The position numbers were made by a program, and so were the translations under genes. Positions 52,951-63,752 of a stretch of 64,000 nucleotides of DNA are shown here, piece after piece. Positions within the stretch are counted from its first letter, which is position 1. Each line of letters opens with the position of its first letter. Source of the DNA: Megascapheus bottae (lineage: Eukaryota; Chordata; Mammalia; Rodentia; Geomyidae). The stretch covers positions 7,805,001 to 7,869,000 of the forward strand of contig JANJXV010000039.1 in NCBI GenBank assembly GCA_024803745.1. The letters run 5' to 3'. Below the pieces are notes generated by a model, which worked only from the letters and a program-made list of their open reading frames with translations, had not been told where the DNA came from and ran no database searches.

Positions 52951-53840
52951 TATTGAATGAATTCATCAACTGCACATCACTGCACATCAAATATTCTCCC
53001 AGAGGAATAAATGGGTTGTAATCTTCAGAAGCAAGGATATCTTGTAATAGAATGCGGAACTGATCCCACAGCATGCAAATGATTTCAAGTGTGCTATTGC
53101 TCTAAAGAATTTACAAGCCAGACAACAGTGGCTAAGGTCACAGCTCACTCCTGGTCAGGCTACCGGCCTCATCAACCAGCAGAGTCCTTTATTGTTCTTT
53201 TGTCTAGGAATGAAGGGTCAGATCAGAAGAAAGTCAAATGTTCAAAGCCTCCTACCCCAAGCATAAAAGAATTAATCCCCTGGCATGGAGTTGCAAACAC
53301 ATGGAAGCCTGAGAATGCAAAGGCAAGAAAGAAGGATGGGAGAAAGAAAATGTCAACAGTTTCAAGTCCTCTAGTGTTTCCTCTCCTGGTGACGTTGACT
53401 GACAAACATGCACAAGGCCCCACCTGGTCAAAGGTAAGGCCTGGAGTGGCCACACCTGCCCAGTAGATGGCTGGGAGCAGCAGATTTATCTATAGACAAG
53501 CTTGGGATTGGCAGGGACCAGCAAAGATGGAATGAATGAACACAAAACCCAAGACAGAAGATCTGAATCCCTGAAGGAAAGACTTAGCAGATCAGGAAGC
53601 AGCAGTCCAAGTACTATACTCATTTCCACAAAAGTTCAAAAGAGCCAGGTGACTAAATAATATATGAGGAAAGTTCTCTCCAGAGGACTATTTTAGCCAA
53701 TAGATGAAAAGTGGAATTACATTATGATGTTACAATTTTTGCAAACCTCTCATGAAATAATGGATCTAGGCAATAGCCATCCATGGCCATTTACCTACCC
53801 TACAGAACACAGAAAGAGACAAAAGCAGCTTCCCCCCTGC
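52951..53840. other. Apparently unique sequence with a 125-codon open frame
   Basis: The plus-strand frame 53089-53466 is Lys/Thr/Pro-rich and lacks recognisable motifs. Antisense frames overlap it. I do not call a gene. Confidence 0.42.
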
Positions 53841-53845
53841 CCCCA

Positions 53846-54068
53846 TCTGTCATAGAATTTGAACTCAGGGCCTGGGCACTGTCCCTGAGCTTTTGTGCTC
53901 AAGGCTAGTGCTCTACCACTTTGAGCTACAGCTTCACATCCAATTTTCTGGAGGTTAACTGGAGTTAAGAGTTTCATGGCCTTTCCTCCCTGGACTGGCT
54001 TTGAACCACCATCCTCAGATTGCTCCTCCTGAGCTAGGACTACAAGTGTGAGTCACCAGTGCCTAGCA
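53846..54068 (-). mobile_element. 7SL-Geo SINE
   Basis: Antisense copy. Tail side is C-rich rather than T-rich (cccccctgcccccatctg). Confidence 0.88.
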
Positions 54069-54194
54069 ACAACAGGCTTCTTGTACCACATGCACATACA
54101 CCTACATATACACATATGCATATGCATGTGCTCACACACACATACACATACACAGAAACAGAAGTCCTGCCTTCTGTGCCAAAAGCATCTGCAC

Positions 54195-54260
54195 CATCAG
54201 GCACGGAATCAGTCTAGGTGTCCATCAACTGATAAATGGATTAAGAAAATATGGTGCGGA
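54195..54260 (+). mobile_element. Ancient L1 ORF2 fragment
   Basis: ctaggtgtccatcaactgat and aaatggattaagaaaatatgg match a conserved stretch near the end of L1 ORF2. Confidence 0.75.
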
Positions 54261-54479
54261 CAATTGTCAAGCCCTTCCCTATCTATAACAAGGATATAGG
54301 GTGGGAAGTGTTGGGGGGGGGGAGGAGACCGTATCTAGGAATGGTAAAACAGACAGAAGAATCTAGGGCTCTGGTGAGGTGCAGTTCCATCTCACTCTAC
54401 TGGCCCTGACCTCTTTGTGTATAGAAATGAACCCTGAGGCAGCTAATACCAACACAGTCCACTATGGACCACACTTCCT

Positions 54480-55082
54480 GGAACTCAGGTCCTGTGTCAT
54501 ACCTCCATTACTGAATCTGGGCTGACAACATGACTCACTCTAACCAACAGAATGAGGAAGAAGTGATACAGGGCTGGCTGGGTCTAAACCCAAGCCTAAT
54601 GGAGAGCAGGCTTAAGAGATTGTAGGTTGCTGTGTTTTGCCAGACATGGGGCTTGAGAGCTTGGGACTGGGGCACTGCCCCTGAGCTCTTCTGCTCAAGG
54701 CTAGCACGCTACCAGTTTTGAGCCATCTCTGGTTTTCTGGTGGTTCATGGGAGATAAGAATCTCATGGACTTTCCTGCCTGGGATGGCTTTGAACTGTGA
54801 TCCTCAGATCTCAGCCCCCACAGCAATTAGTGTTATAGGTGTGAGCCACCAGTGCCTTGCAGTCCAGCTACTAGGCTGGTGAGTCCACACAGGAGGGGAA
54901 GTCCTGAGACTACATGGGAAGATAAAATTAGTCATCTCCAAGTGATTGTTTGAAGAGAAACCATTTGTGAATATTCTGGTCCCATTAACCCTCTGACTAC
55001 TGCCACAGGACCCAGGCAGGACCAACAACAGAGCCATCTAGCCAAGCCTTAGTTGACTACAGGTACATGAGAAATAATAAAC
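54480..55082 (+). mobile_element. Ancient LTR-like repeat split by 7SL-Geo, family uncertain
   Basis: gactcactctaaccaacagaa (54530) and, after the SINE, caggtacatgagaaataataa (55060-55082) fit the start and end of a common ancient MaLR/ERVL-type LTR. Confidence 0.45.
54636..54861 (-). mobile_element. 7SL-Geo SINE
   Basis: Antisense copy, 7SL half altered near its start (cagcccccacagcaattag). Confidence 0.88.
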
Positions 55083-55084
55083 TG

Positions 55085-55320
55085 TGAGTTAAGTAGCTCA
55101 CATCTATAATCCCAGCTACTCAAAAAGCAGTGATCAGGAGGATCACAGTTCAAAGTCAGTTTGGCAGAAGCTAGTGAGACCCTACCTCAACCAATAAACT
55201 GACAGACTTTACTTGAAAATTAAAGCAAACAGGGTTTTGGAGGTATAGCTGCCTGAAAAGCATGATACCTCACTTTCAAACCCATTAACCTCCTACCACA
55301 CACACATATACACAAGCTAT
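55085..55320 (+). mobile_element. 7SL-ID dimer SINE
   Basis: 7SL half (ctataatcccagctactc, gtgagaccctacctcaac), then an ID-like half (gttttggaggtatagctgcc, tttcaaacccattaacc), ending in a CA tail. Confidence 0.7.
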
Positions 55321-55440
55321 TGGCATTTTAAGGCATCTATTGTGACCAGGAGAAAATTCTTGTCTAGGTACAACAGAGCACAAGTTCTGTGAAGAAAAAC
55401 ACATTCTCAAAGTGAAGTGCTAGCTATAAAAGAAACATCC

Positions 55441-55530
55441 TGGGCAGTAGGTGTGGCTCAAATGATAAAACGTCTAGTAAACACAAGATCTTGAGTTCAA
55501 ATTCTAGAACAAAAAGGAAGGACAGAAGGA
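55441..55530 (+). mobile_element. ID-like monomer SINE
   Basis: aggtgtggctcaaatgataaa and cttgagttcaaattctagaac. Confidence 0.78.
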
Positions 55531-55534
55531 CAAA

Positions 55535-55905
55535 GAGAAGGAGGGAAACCCTAACAGAAATGTAATTCTTGCATAGTATGATTTCATGAAAAACTGTTAA
55601 GAGAAAGTCATGAACTGGCCCTCTTTCTCTAATTTTGTAATAAGTACCTGTTAGGCACAACTAATCTGTAGAGGGGAAATGAATCTATTCATCATTTTTT
55701 ACAGCTAAAAATCATTTTTAGTAAACGGCTCATCACTGTGCTGAGCCTGGTGAGAACCTGAAGAAAACACATCCCCTAGCTGGACAAGGCCATCATTAAT
55801 TATACTGCTGCCACCTGTGAATGAGATGGCGAAGCAGGTTGGATGACTGTAATGTAATTAAGAGGTCATCAGAGAGAGTAATACTTTGGGAGGGGGGAGA
55901 AAGAA
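55535..55905. other. Apparently unique sequence, no gene seen
   Basis: Nothing recognised in this interval. Confidence 0.4.
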
Positions 55906-55909
55906 ACAA

Positions 55910-56500
55910 AAAGAATGTACATCAGTAACACCCAGACGGAATAAATTATGGTACACCCACACCACCATGCCTTACACAGCCATTCAAGGCATCAACCTCA
56001 GGCTGGAGGTATAGCTCAATGGTAGAGCTCTTGCCAAACATGCTGAAGGTTGTAAGTTTAATCTCCAGCAAAACACACACACACACACCACTCTTGAGTA
56101 TTACATAAGGACTCAAGTATTTCTTTTTTTTCTTTTTTTCATGTCAGATGGGTAATGTGCCCACATCGTAACAATATTTAAGGGAGACACATGTCACGCA
56201 GGCACATGATAAGCCAATCATCATGGTTATGAACCAAAAAAGGATCTAAGGATTCAAGCATTTCTACATGGTATTTCTATGTGCAAAAAGTAAAATGCTG
56301 GATGAGAATAGTATTATCTCTTATAGGACATAATTTTCCCCCACAGCATCATGTAACCACAGAGAAAAATAGGCCAAAATACTTGTTATTACCAGTGAGG
56401 GATGTAAGAGGATGCTGACTTGGGAGGAGGGTAGAAAAGAATAGGAAAGAGACCCTCCTAAAAAAGGCCAGGCTGAAAGTATTATGAAGTCAACTCAGAA
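55910..56500 (+). mobile_element. Ancient L1 (L1ME-like) 3' portion with ID insertion
   Basis: cggaataaattatggtacacc and ttacacagccattcaaggc precede the ID element. Later, tacttgttattaccagtgagg fits the L1ME 3' UTR. Confidence 0.55.
55992..56090 (+). mobile_element. ID-like monomer SINE
   Basis: ggctggaggtatagctcaatg, gtagagctcttgccaaacatg and gtttaatctccagc, with CA tail. Confidence 0.85.
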
Positions 56501-56544
56501 AAACATAATTTCCATTCTCCTTTTTCCCCCCCTTTTTCTTTCTT

Positions 56545-56905
56545 TCTTTTTTTTTTCTTGGCAGTACTAGGGTTTGAAATCAGGCCCTTCCACTTGCTAA
56601 GTAGGCGCTCTACTACTTGATCCATACCTTCAGCCCTTTTTTGTTTTAGTTATTATTCAGAGAAGGTCTTGTGTTTTGGCCCAGAAATGCCTCAGATTGA
56701 GATCCTTCCACCGATGGTAATCTTCCTATCTATGCCTCCTTGCACAGCTGGAATAATAGACATAGGCCATTATACTACTTATATGTTGAACTGGAGTCTT
56801 GCTGATTCTTTGCCTTGGCTGGTCTTGAACCTTGGTCCTCTTAATTTCCCCTTCCCATCAGCTAGAACCACAGGCATGCCCACACACCTGACCCACCATC
56901 CCCAT
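56545..56905 (-). mobile_element. 7SL-ID dimer SINE, old
   Basis: Antisense ID half at 56555-56635 (actagggtttgaaatcaggc, gctctactacttgatcc), then antisense 7SL motifs (ggctggtcttgaaccttgg, gaaccacaggcatgcccac) with an extra segment between them. Confidence 0.7.
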
Positions 56906-56919
56906 TTCTTGAGTCTTGC

Positions 56920-57030
56920 CATATACCACACACAGTGCCTTTAACTTCTCACTTAACTGTAGGCACTATAATTAGCCTCACTTTCCAGACAAGGAAACCA
57001 AGGCCTAGAGAAAGACTGAACTCGGAACTC
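56920..57030 (-). mobile_element. MIR SINE (ancient)
   Basis: cctcactttccagacaaggaa and accaaggcctagagaaagac. Confidence 0.7.
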
Positions 57031-57034
57031 AAAG

Positions 57035-57765
57035 GACACAGGTAGTTTGCTCCTGCTACAGCAGCTCTCTACACTGTGCACATTCTGCAAGCAGCAGCGG
57101 GCCCCAAAGGGTAAGGCTATGGGACAGGGCAGCATCAAATCCATGGGTGTCTCATGCTGACCTCACTTCTGGGAGCTCAGGGAAGCCTTGCCCGGGATAT
57201 TTTTACAGAATCAATTGCTACCACTGAGAGCCAGAAAACAGATGAAAACGTGTCAGCTATTACATAGTCAGACTCCTCGAGCTCACCATTTAATTAAGAC
57301 CTGCTCAACCCACAAGCAAGAATTATTGCCTATTAAAGCAGTAGAGACTGATAAAGTGTGGCTGGTTCACTCCTACTTCCCAGGCATTCCCTGGACTCCC
57401 TGCCGCAGAATAAAGCCTACAGAAAAGTCAACTTTCCACAAATGCACATTACCCACCTAAATTACACTCACTAGTATCCAGGCCTCCTGAGCCACGTTGG
57501 GTCCTCACAGAATGCCTATATGAGCAGCTACCAGGGCCAGAGTTGAGCCAGGAAACCAGAGGTTGTAGGCAGGCCCAGAGAATGGCTGTATGACCGTGGT
57601 GGCAATCATTGATATTCTAATTAAACTCCACCTGGGGCTGGCCACTGTATCCTCACCATTTATGGTACCTGATACCATAAAGCCATTCATTAAATAACTT
57701 AGGCTGCACCTACCACATGTCAGGTGGTGTGGACAAGGACAAGAGGTACAGGACTTCCATGCAGT
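57035..57765. other. Apparently unique sequence, no gene seen
   Basis: Frames 57188-57460 (plus) and 57505-57801 (minus) have no recognisable features. Confidence 0.42.
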
Positions 57766-57769
57766 TGTG

Positions 57770-58310
57770 AGGAGGGGTAGATAAAACAAATACAAGTACA
57801 AAGAAATGCTATGAAGAAAACCAAAGCAAGGTGGTCATTTATAGCTGAGATCTGAGGATCACAGCTTGAAGCCAGCCTGGGCAAGAAAGTCCCTAAGACT
57901 CTTATCTTCAATTACTCACAAAAGCTAGAAGTGGAACTAAGGTTCCAAGTGGTAGAGTGTTAGCCTTGACCACAAAGCTCAGGGACAGGCCAAGTTCAAG
58001 CCCCAGGACTAGCACAAAAAAAAAGGAAAAGAAAAATGAAGCAGAATAAAGGGCTTGAGTGTTCTATTTAGTACAGTGAAGGCACTATTTAGTAAGCAGG
58101 AAGGTTCCCAGGGAAGGGGGAAGGTGACCAGAAAGACTGAGATTTAGGAGGCTCCTCAAGGAAAAACTCCAGGCAGAGAGAAGAGCTAGGGAAAGGCTGG
58201 GAGGCAGGAACAATTGCAAGAGGACAGAGTAGCTTCAGGGTGGCAAGCTAGAATGGCCAGGGCAGAGATAGTGTCACATAGGAAGCCACAGGAGCCTAGG
58301 GGCTGAGGTG
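57770..58310 (-). mobile_element. L2 LINE 3' region split by a SINE
   Basis: Antisense L2 order: aaatgctatgaagaaaacc before the SINE, then gaaaaactccaggcagagag, aagagctagggaaaggctg and tagcttcagggtggcaagc after it. Confidence 0.65.
57840..58028 (+). mobile_element. 7SL-Geo SINE, 5'-truncated
   Basis: Starts within the 7SL half (gctgagatctgaggatcac). Linker, then Geo with a shortened middle (gggacaggccaagttcaagc). Confidence 0.88.
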
Positions 58311-59490
58311 GGGCACAAGGACAGGTAATGTCCGTCCAAGCTCTGAATACTTCATATCTCTATGGCTCAGTGTGGGTGTGGTACTGCTGCTATTTCCTAA
58401 GAAGAGAAACCTGAGAATCAGCAAGGATAGGGGGACTTGAGATCACACAGCCTGTGGGGGATAGGCTAGGTGCCCACAGCCCCTGGCAAGAAAGTCTATA
58501 TCCAGTAGGAGTTCAACTAAAGTCCCTAACTTCTTCCCTTGGAAAGTGCCCTCCATTTTCCTCTTACTTCCTCAACACCCTACTCACCCAATGTTTACAG
58601 TTAGGGACTCATAGGTAAATACTTCATGGGAGAAGACAAGAAGGAGGGGCAATGAGAGAAAACAAAAAAGCCAACAGTTTAATTCCCATAAAGAAGAAAC
58701 ACGTTATTAACTTTCTCTACAAGTTTGCTCACCTAACCAGTGTCCTGGAATTCAGTCCTGATCACAGAGTAGGCAGGCGACTGTTAGGTTGGCCCCAGGT
58801 GTGGTACCTGTCCCCAGTCTTCCTAAAGGCGAAGGCCACCTGCCTCAGCTCTCTGGCTGCCCTAGGGTGGTGCCTCCTCCAGTACTGTGGGTGTCTGGAA
58901 TGCGGAAACAGGAACCAGCCGTGCCAGCTTCTAACAGCAACTTATTCAACAGCAGCAAGAACACACCAGCCACTGGAGTTCCCCCAGAGATATCTAGGCT
59001 TCGAGCACAGGCACATTCCCAAAGAGGGCTGTTTTGCCAATAGTCCCTTTGGGGAGGAAATAAAAGAAGACTTTACTCAACAGACACGTGGTCCAGGAGT
59101 CTGAATGGGCTTAAGAGAAAGCTCTAAGGTAACAAAGACAACTCGCCTGCTACCTTCGATTCAGGAATAAGCCACCTGTTCAGGGACAGAGCCAGGGCTG
59201 GATCTGTGCCATGGCATCCCTTGGCCTGAGCTTGTGCTTGGCTATTACATTCCCAACCTCCCACTACCAGGTGGGCTCCCTTGCTTCTGAGGATAAGCAC
59301 CAGCTTGCAGAGACAGTGAGACTGCTGCTGATCTCCTCCAGCCAGTTTGAATGTCCCTACCCCAATGGCTAAAAATAACAACCACCCCAAAAACCCCATG
59401 GAAAATTGTGCAAAGGACAGAATGGTTCCAAACCCCTCATATGGAGTATCTCTCCCCAGTCTTGCAATTATTCTCTATCTAGATAGCAGA
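58311..59490. other. Mostly unique sequence with a 150-codon open frame
   Basis: A weak antisense MIR-like piece lies near 58400-58480. The plus-strand frame 58652-59104 contains no recognisable domain. A second frame overlaps it out of phase, as expected by chance. No gene called. Confidence 0.4.
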
Positions 59491-59499
59491 TATCCTACA

Positions 59500-59620
59500 G
59501 ACAAGAATACTGAACACACATGTCACAAGCTGAAAGTCACAAAGCAAGAAAATGATAGTGTGGGGATTCAACCCAGCCACAATAGCTCTGGGTTTCCAAC
59601 TTTTGACCTAGATCTCCTCT
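59500..59620 (-). mobile_element. MIR-like fragment
   Basis: aagctgaaagtcacaaagc and tggggattcaacccagccac. Confidence 0.5.
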
Positions 59621-59639
59621 TGAAAGGAGCCACACAAGT

Positions 59640-59755
59640 GTATCTACTGAGCCTCAGTTTCCTCTTCTGTAAAATGGCATGAGGAGTCAATGAGATCTTC
59701 AGAGTGAGCCCACAAAAATGCTCAATAGCTATACACTGCCATTATTTGTGCATAC
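59640..59755 (+). mobile_element. MIR SINE (ancient)
   Basis: ctgagcctcagtttcctcttc, tgtaaaatggcatgaggag and caaaaatgctcaatagctat. Confidence 0.8.
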
Positions 59756-59979
59756 TACTCTCAGGATTAGTTGAGCCCACACTAGATAGGAAGCAAACAG
59801 CTGTTGGTCATTGAGTTTAAATCCTTTCAACCATGGGGAGGAGGAAAAGATTGTCTACTTTTAAGTCAAACACTGGAGCATAGAGATAAACAAGAACCAC
59901 ACAGAACCTGCCCACAAGGGGTTGATAGTCCTCTGTAAATAAACTGGCAGGAAAGCATTCAGCCCTGTCCATCAATGAC

Positions 59980-60170
59980 TAAGGGTCAGACACTGAGGTG
60001 TTCTAAGCACTCTGAGGCAATGCTTGAGATCCTGAGTCTCTCCTAGCAACCTAGGAGTACCTTTCTGACACGAAAACTGACACTGTGAGACTCACTGGCT
60101 TGCCCAAGATCAATAGGGAACTAGGACAGACCCATAATTCATGCATTGATAGTATGGCTCCCCCAGAGTC
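59980..60170 (-). mobile_element. MIR SINE (ancient)
   Basis: acgaaaactgacactgtgag and ctggcttgcccaagatcaat, antisense core. Confidence 0.72.
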
Positions 60171-60650
60171 CAAGCCACATCTCTCCATCCTGCTGCCATC
60201 TCTCAGTACAATGACTACAGGGCAGCCATGTGTGACAGCAGTAGATATAGACAGGATGTTGCACATATTTGGGGGGAGGAACACAGGAATATTAAGTGAT
60301 AAATTATTCAATTAACAACTCACAGTGAACATGTGCAGAGACCAATCTTGAGCATTCCACATATGTCAGCCAAGGGCCAAGCACTTGACCTGCATTCGCT
60401 CCTTTCCAAGCAATCTTTCAGAGGCATGAGAAGAAAGCAGAGAAGACTCGGGTGTTTCTGAGCAAAGCAAGCTCTCAAAATCCATGCACCTGCTGCCTTG
60501 TGCCCAACTCAAGTGCCCCTGAATTTTCAAATGAAACACTGAGCATCCCAACAAGATCAAGGGTTCCTAGGGTACAGATCTCTGAGTGCCATGTTTAGAG
60601 AACAGAAAGCTAAGTAGTGACTGAGATCACCACAAATTGATTTTGGTTGG
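60171..60650. other. Apparently unique sequence, no gene seen
   Basis: Nothing recognised in this interval. Confidence 0.4.
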
Positions 60651-60651
60651 G

Positions 60652-60848
60652 GCTGGAAGCATAGCCTCATAGTAGAGTGCTTGCCTAGCATGCACAAAGC
60701 CCTAGGTTTGAGTCCTCAGTACCACATACACAGAAAAAGCATGAAGTGGCAATGTGGCTCAAGTGGCAGAGCACTACCCTTGAGCAAAAAAAAAAAAAAA
60801 AAAGTGTCCAAGGACAGTGCCCAGGCCCTGAGTTAAAAAAAAAAAGCT
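60652..60848 (+). mobile_element. IDL-Geo SINE with internal A expansion
   Basis: Dimer whose Geo anticodon-like region (gagcaaaa) has grown to 19 A (60785-60803). The body resumes gtgtccaaggacagtgccc and the end is cut at gagttaaaa. Confidence 0.92.
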
Positions 60849-60939
60849 ACGTGTCCACTCTAAGGTCCTGCCCCATCCCCAGTTCTTTCCTAAACCAAAT
60901 TCAGATTTGATTTCTACATTCTCCTCCCAGAGCCACTCA

Positions 60940-61240
60940 GGTAGGCCTGGTGCCATCCCTAGCCTAAAGATGGTAAATCCTGATGGCCCTTGCCTATGAT
61001 TGGTCCAGGAATGGTCATGAGACATTATGCTCACCAATGAAATATGAGGAGATTCTAGGGGCAAGCATTAGTGTTTTGGAGTGAGAAGACAGGTAGGAGA
61101 TGTCTTCTTGCTGCTACTGCTGGATAAATGGCCCTGACAGTCATCTTGTGGCTACACAGGAGCCTGAGGACATGGAAGGCACACCCCATATGACAAAGTA
61201 GCATAAAGGGGAGAGGGACTGGGTCTTTATAGGTATTGTG
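60940..61240 (+). mobile_element. Ancient LTR-like repeat, family uncertain
   Basis: aaagatggtaaatcctgatgg, tgcctatgattggtccagg and aggagcctgaggacatggaag belong to the repeat family also seen at 13.55-13.95 kb. Confidence 0.5.
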
Positions 61241-61367
61241 GAGTAGCTTAGTAAAATTTCATATTGATTATGGACTCCTTTGCTATAGGAGATCATCAAT
61301 CTCCTTATTTCAGGCCCATTTCATTTGAACTTCCTGTTATAGTACATTGATGGTTTTTTTGTTTTTT

Positions 61368-61556
61368 GTTTTTTTTTGCCAGTCCTGGGGCTCGAACTCA
61401 AAGCCTGAGCTTTTTTTTCCCCTCAAGGCTGAGCTCTGCCACTTGAGCCACAGCACCACTTCCAGCTTTTTTCTATGTGTGTGGTACCAAGGATTCGAAC
61501 CCAGGTCTTCATGCATGCTAGGCAAGGACTCCATCACTAGGCCAAACTCCCTGCCC
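61368..61556 (-). mobile_element. IDL-Geo SINE
   Basis: Antisense dimer with a partial Geo deletion (gcctgagcttttttttcccc). acattgatggttt (61343) and acatagatggttc (61557) form a TSD. Confidence 0.94.
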
Positions 61557-61828
61557 ACATAGATGGTTCTTAAAATGTGCTTCTTGGACCAGGAATAGCG
61601 ATATCCCTGGAAGCTTGTTAGAAGCACAGATTCCTGTGAGGTACCTGGAATCATACCTGTAATTCCAGCTGCATAGGAGGCAGAGATCAGGATGACCAGT
61701 TAGAAGCCAGAAAGGGCAAAATGTTAGCAAAACTTCACATCTTAAATGAGCAAGGCATGATAGTGACACATCTGGATAGGAAGACCTCAAATCCAGGCCA
61801 ACCCAACAAAAAATGAGATCCTATTTTA

Positions 61829-62024
61829 TTTTATTTTTTGCCAGTCCTGGGCTTGAGCTTAGGGCCTGAGCACTGTCCTTGGACTTTCTCAAAGCTAGAG
61901 CTCTACCACTTGAGCCTCAGCACCACTTCCAGCTTTTTTCTATGTATGTGGTACCGAGGAATCGAACCTGGGTCTTCGTGCATGCAAGGCAAGCACTCTC
62001 CCACTAGGCCAAACTCCCGGCGCC
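61829..62024 (-). mobile_element. Inner IDL-Geo SINE
   Basis: Near-consensus antisense dimer with perfect 13-base TSD agatcctatttta at 61816-61828 and 62025-62037. Confidence 0.97.
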
Positions 62025-62037
62025 AGATCCTATTTTA

Positions 62038-62038
62038 A

Positions 62039-62073
<35 letters not shown>
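62038..62073. repeat. (AAT)n microsatellite
   Basis: About 12 AAT units, in the linker of the split 7SL-ID element. Confidence 0.95.
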
Positions 62074-62074
<1 letters not shown>

Positions 62075-62307
62075 GCAAAAGGTTGGAGGTATGGGTTCAA
62101 GTGGTAGAACAAGTGCCTACCAAGTACCTGAATTTAATCCCCAGTACCACAAAAAGAAAGGGAGGAAAGGAAAGAGAAATTCTCATGTGAGATCTGAAGA
62201 ATAGGGAGGTGGGAGAAGGCAGCAGTCTGTGGCATTTGTTCTGAGGACTGAGGGACCTCACGTCTGAAGACCCTTCTGGAACACATGGGGTTAGCTAATT
62301 AATGGCC

Positions 62308-62480
62308 TCTGGAGTCAGACTGCCAGGCTCCAATCAAACCACCATAATTTTTGAGCCATGTGACCTTGAACAAGTTATTTAAATTCTGCAAAAGAGGAAC
62401 AATAAGAGCACTTCTCTTAAGAGGTTGCTGGGAGACTTCCATGAAGTCCTTCTTATGAAGCACTTTGTCCGGGCATCTGG
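62308..62480 (+). mobile_element. MIR SINE (ancient)
   Basis: ggagtcagactgccaggctcc, catgtgaccttgaacaagtta and agaggttgctgggagacttcc, from 5' end through core. Confidence 0.85.
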
Positions 62481-62915
62481 CACACACTAGACACTTGTTT
62501 GTAGCCAAAGGCACACTACTGACATGACCTCCTTACTAGTAGTCTCTCTCAAAGCTGAGTACCTCCATAAAGATTATTTTACCATACAGCCCTGTTCCTT
62601 AGAGCTCCACAATGACTTATAACTATCTTTCTGGTCCATACAAGGGTGCAACAAACAAGAGGGTTGAAGGATCTTTCTCCACATCCCACCAAGGCTCCTA
62701 GGTCTCCTCACACAGCCTGAACCAGATGTTCAGGGTTAGCATTGGAATTTCCTGCCCTCAGATTTAACCTGCACAGTTCCCAAAGAGGAAACACACACAA
62801 ATGAAGTCACCTACCCTGTTGATGGTACTCCCACCATCTTTTTCCACCTAAACTCTTCTTGGAGGCCCCTCTTGAAAAAAACCTGAGGGGCATGGGGGCG
62901 GAGCACCTTTGAAAG
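62481..62915. other. Apparently unique sequence, no gene seen
   Basis: Nothing recognised in this interval. Confidence 0.4.
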
Positions 62916-62917
62916 AG

Positions 62918-63180
62918 GTAGGCATGGTGGTATATACCTGTAATCCCAAATACTTGGGATGTGGGTAAAAGTTCTCAAGACTTATAACTCAGAAACTAAA
63001 CTAACATGGTAAGGCACACCTACAATCCTACCTACCCGAGTAACAGAGGTAGGAAGATCAATGACTAAATTAGCACAAGATTATCTGAAAACCTAAGAAC
63101 CACAAAAGACAGGAGACATGCTTAAGTGGTATAGGACTTACCTAGCAAGTAAAAGGCCTGGGTTTTATTCTTAGTATAAG
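62918..63180 (+). mobile_element. Tandem 7SL pieces ending in an ID half
   Basis: Two 7SL starts (gcatggtggtatatacctg at 62924 and catggtaaggcacacctac at 63005) precede an ID-like half (catgcttaagtggtatagg, cctgggttttattcttag). Looks like one 7SL copy inside or beside a 7SL-ID dimer. Confidence 0.68.
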
Positions 63181-63292
63181 GCTGGGACTCTCTTATCTGC
63201 CTTCTCCTTCCAAACCAAGAACTTAGTGCTGAGCAAGGCACACTGCAGAAAAGACAGTCCCCAGCAAGAACAAAGGAGATGTGTCTATCAAC

Positions 63293-63307
63293 ATCAAACC
63301 AACTAGC
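63293..63307. repeat. Target-site duplication, left copy, SNRPG retrocopy
   Basis: Reads atcaaaccaactagc. The matching right copy at 63738-63752 reads atcagaccaactagc, with one mismatch. Together they delimit the inserted cDNA, including about 69 bases of 5' UTR. Confidence 0.88.
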
Positions 63308-63736
<429 letters not shown>

Positions 63737-63737
63737 G

Positions 63738-63752
63738 ATCAGACCAACTAGC
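63738..63752. repeat. Target-site duplication, right copy, SNRPG retrocopy
   Basis: Lies immediately after the poly(A) tail and pairs with 63293-63307. Confidence 0.88.

Larger units (their letters stand above)
61636..62155 (+). mobile_element. 7SL-ID dimer SINE split by IDL-Geo
   Basis: 7SL half near 61640-61760 (catacctgtaattccagctgc). ID half at 62084-62150 (aggtatgggttcaagtggtag, gaatttaatccccagtacc). AAT array in the linker. Confidence 0.78.

Noticed and set aside
53089..53466. 125-codon plus-strand frame
   Set aside because: Low-complexity basic composition without motif; no splice or homology support.
56106..56260. Possible small-RNA retrocopy between poly-pyrimidine tract and ggatctaagg
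   Set aside because: No match to a known small RNA could be supported by eye, and no clear TSD was found.
58652..59104. 150-codon plus-strand frame in non-repeat sequence
   Set aside because: No domain, signal or known family, no conservation evidence available, and an overlapping frame in another phase; consistent with chance in a GC-richer block.
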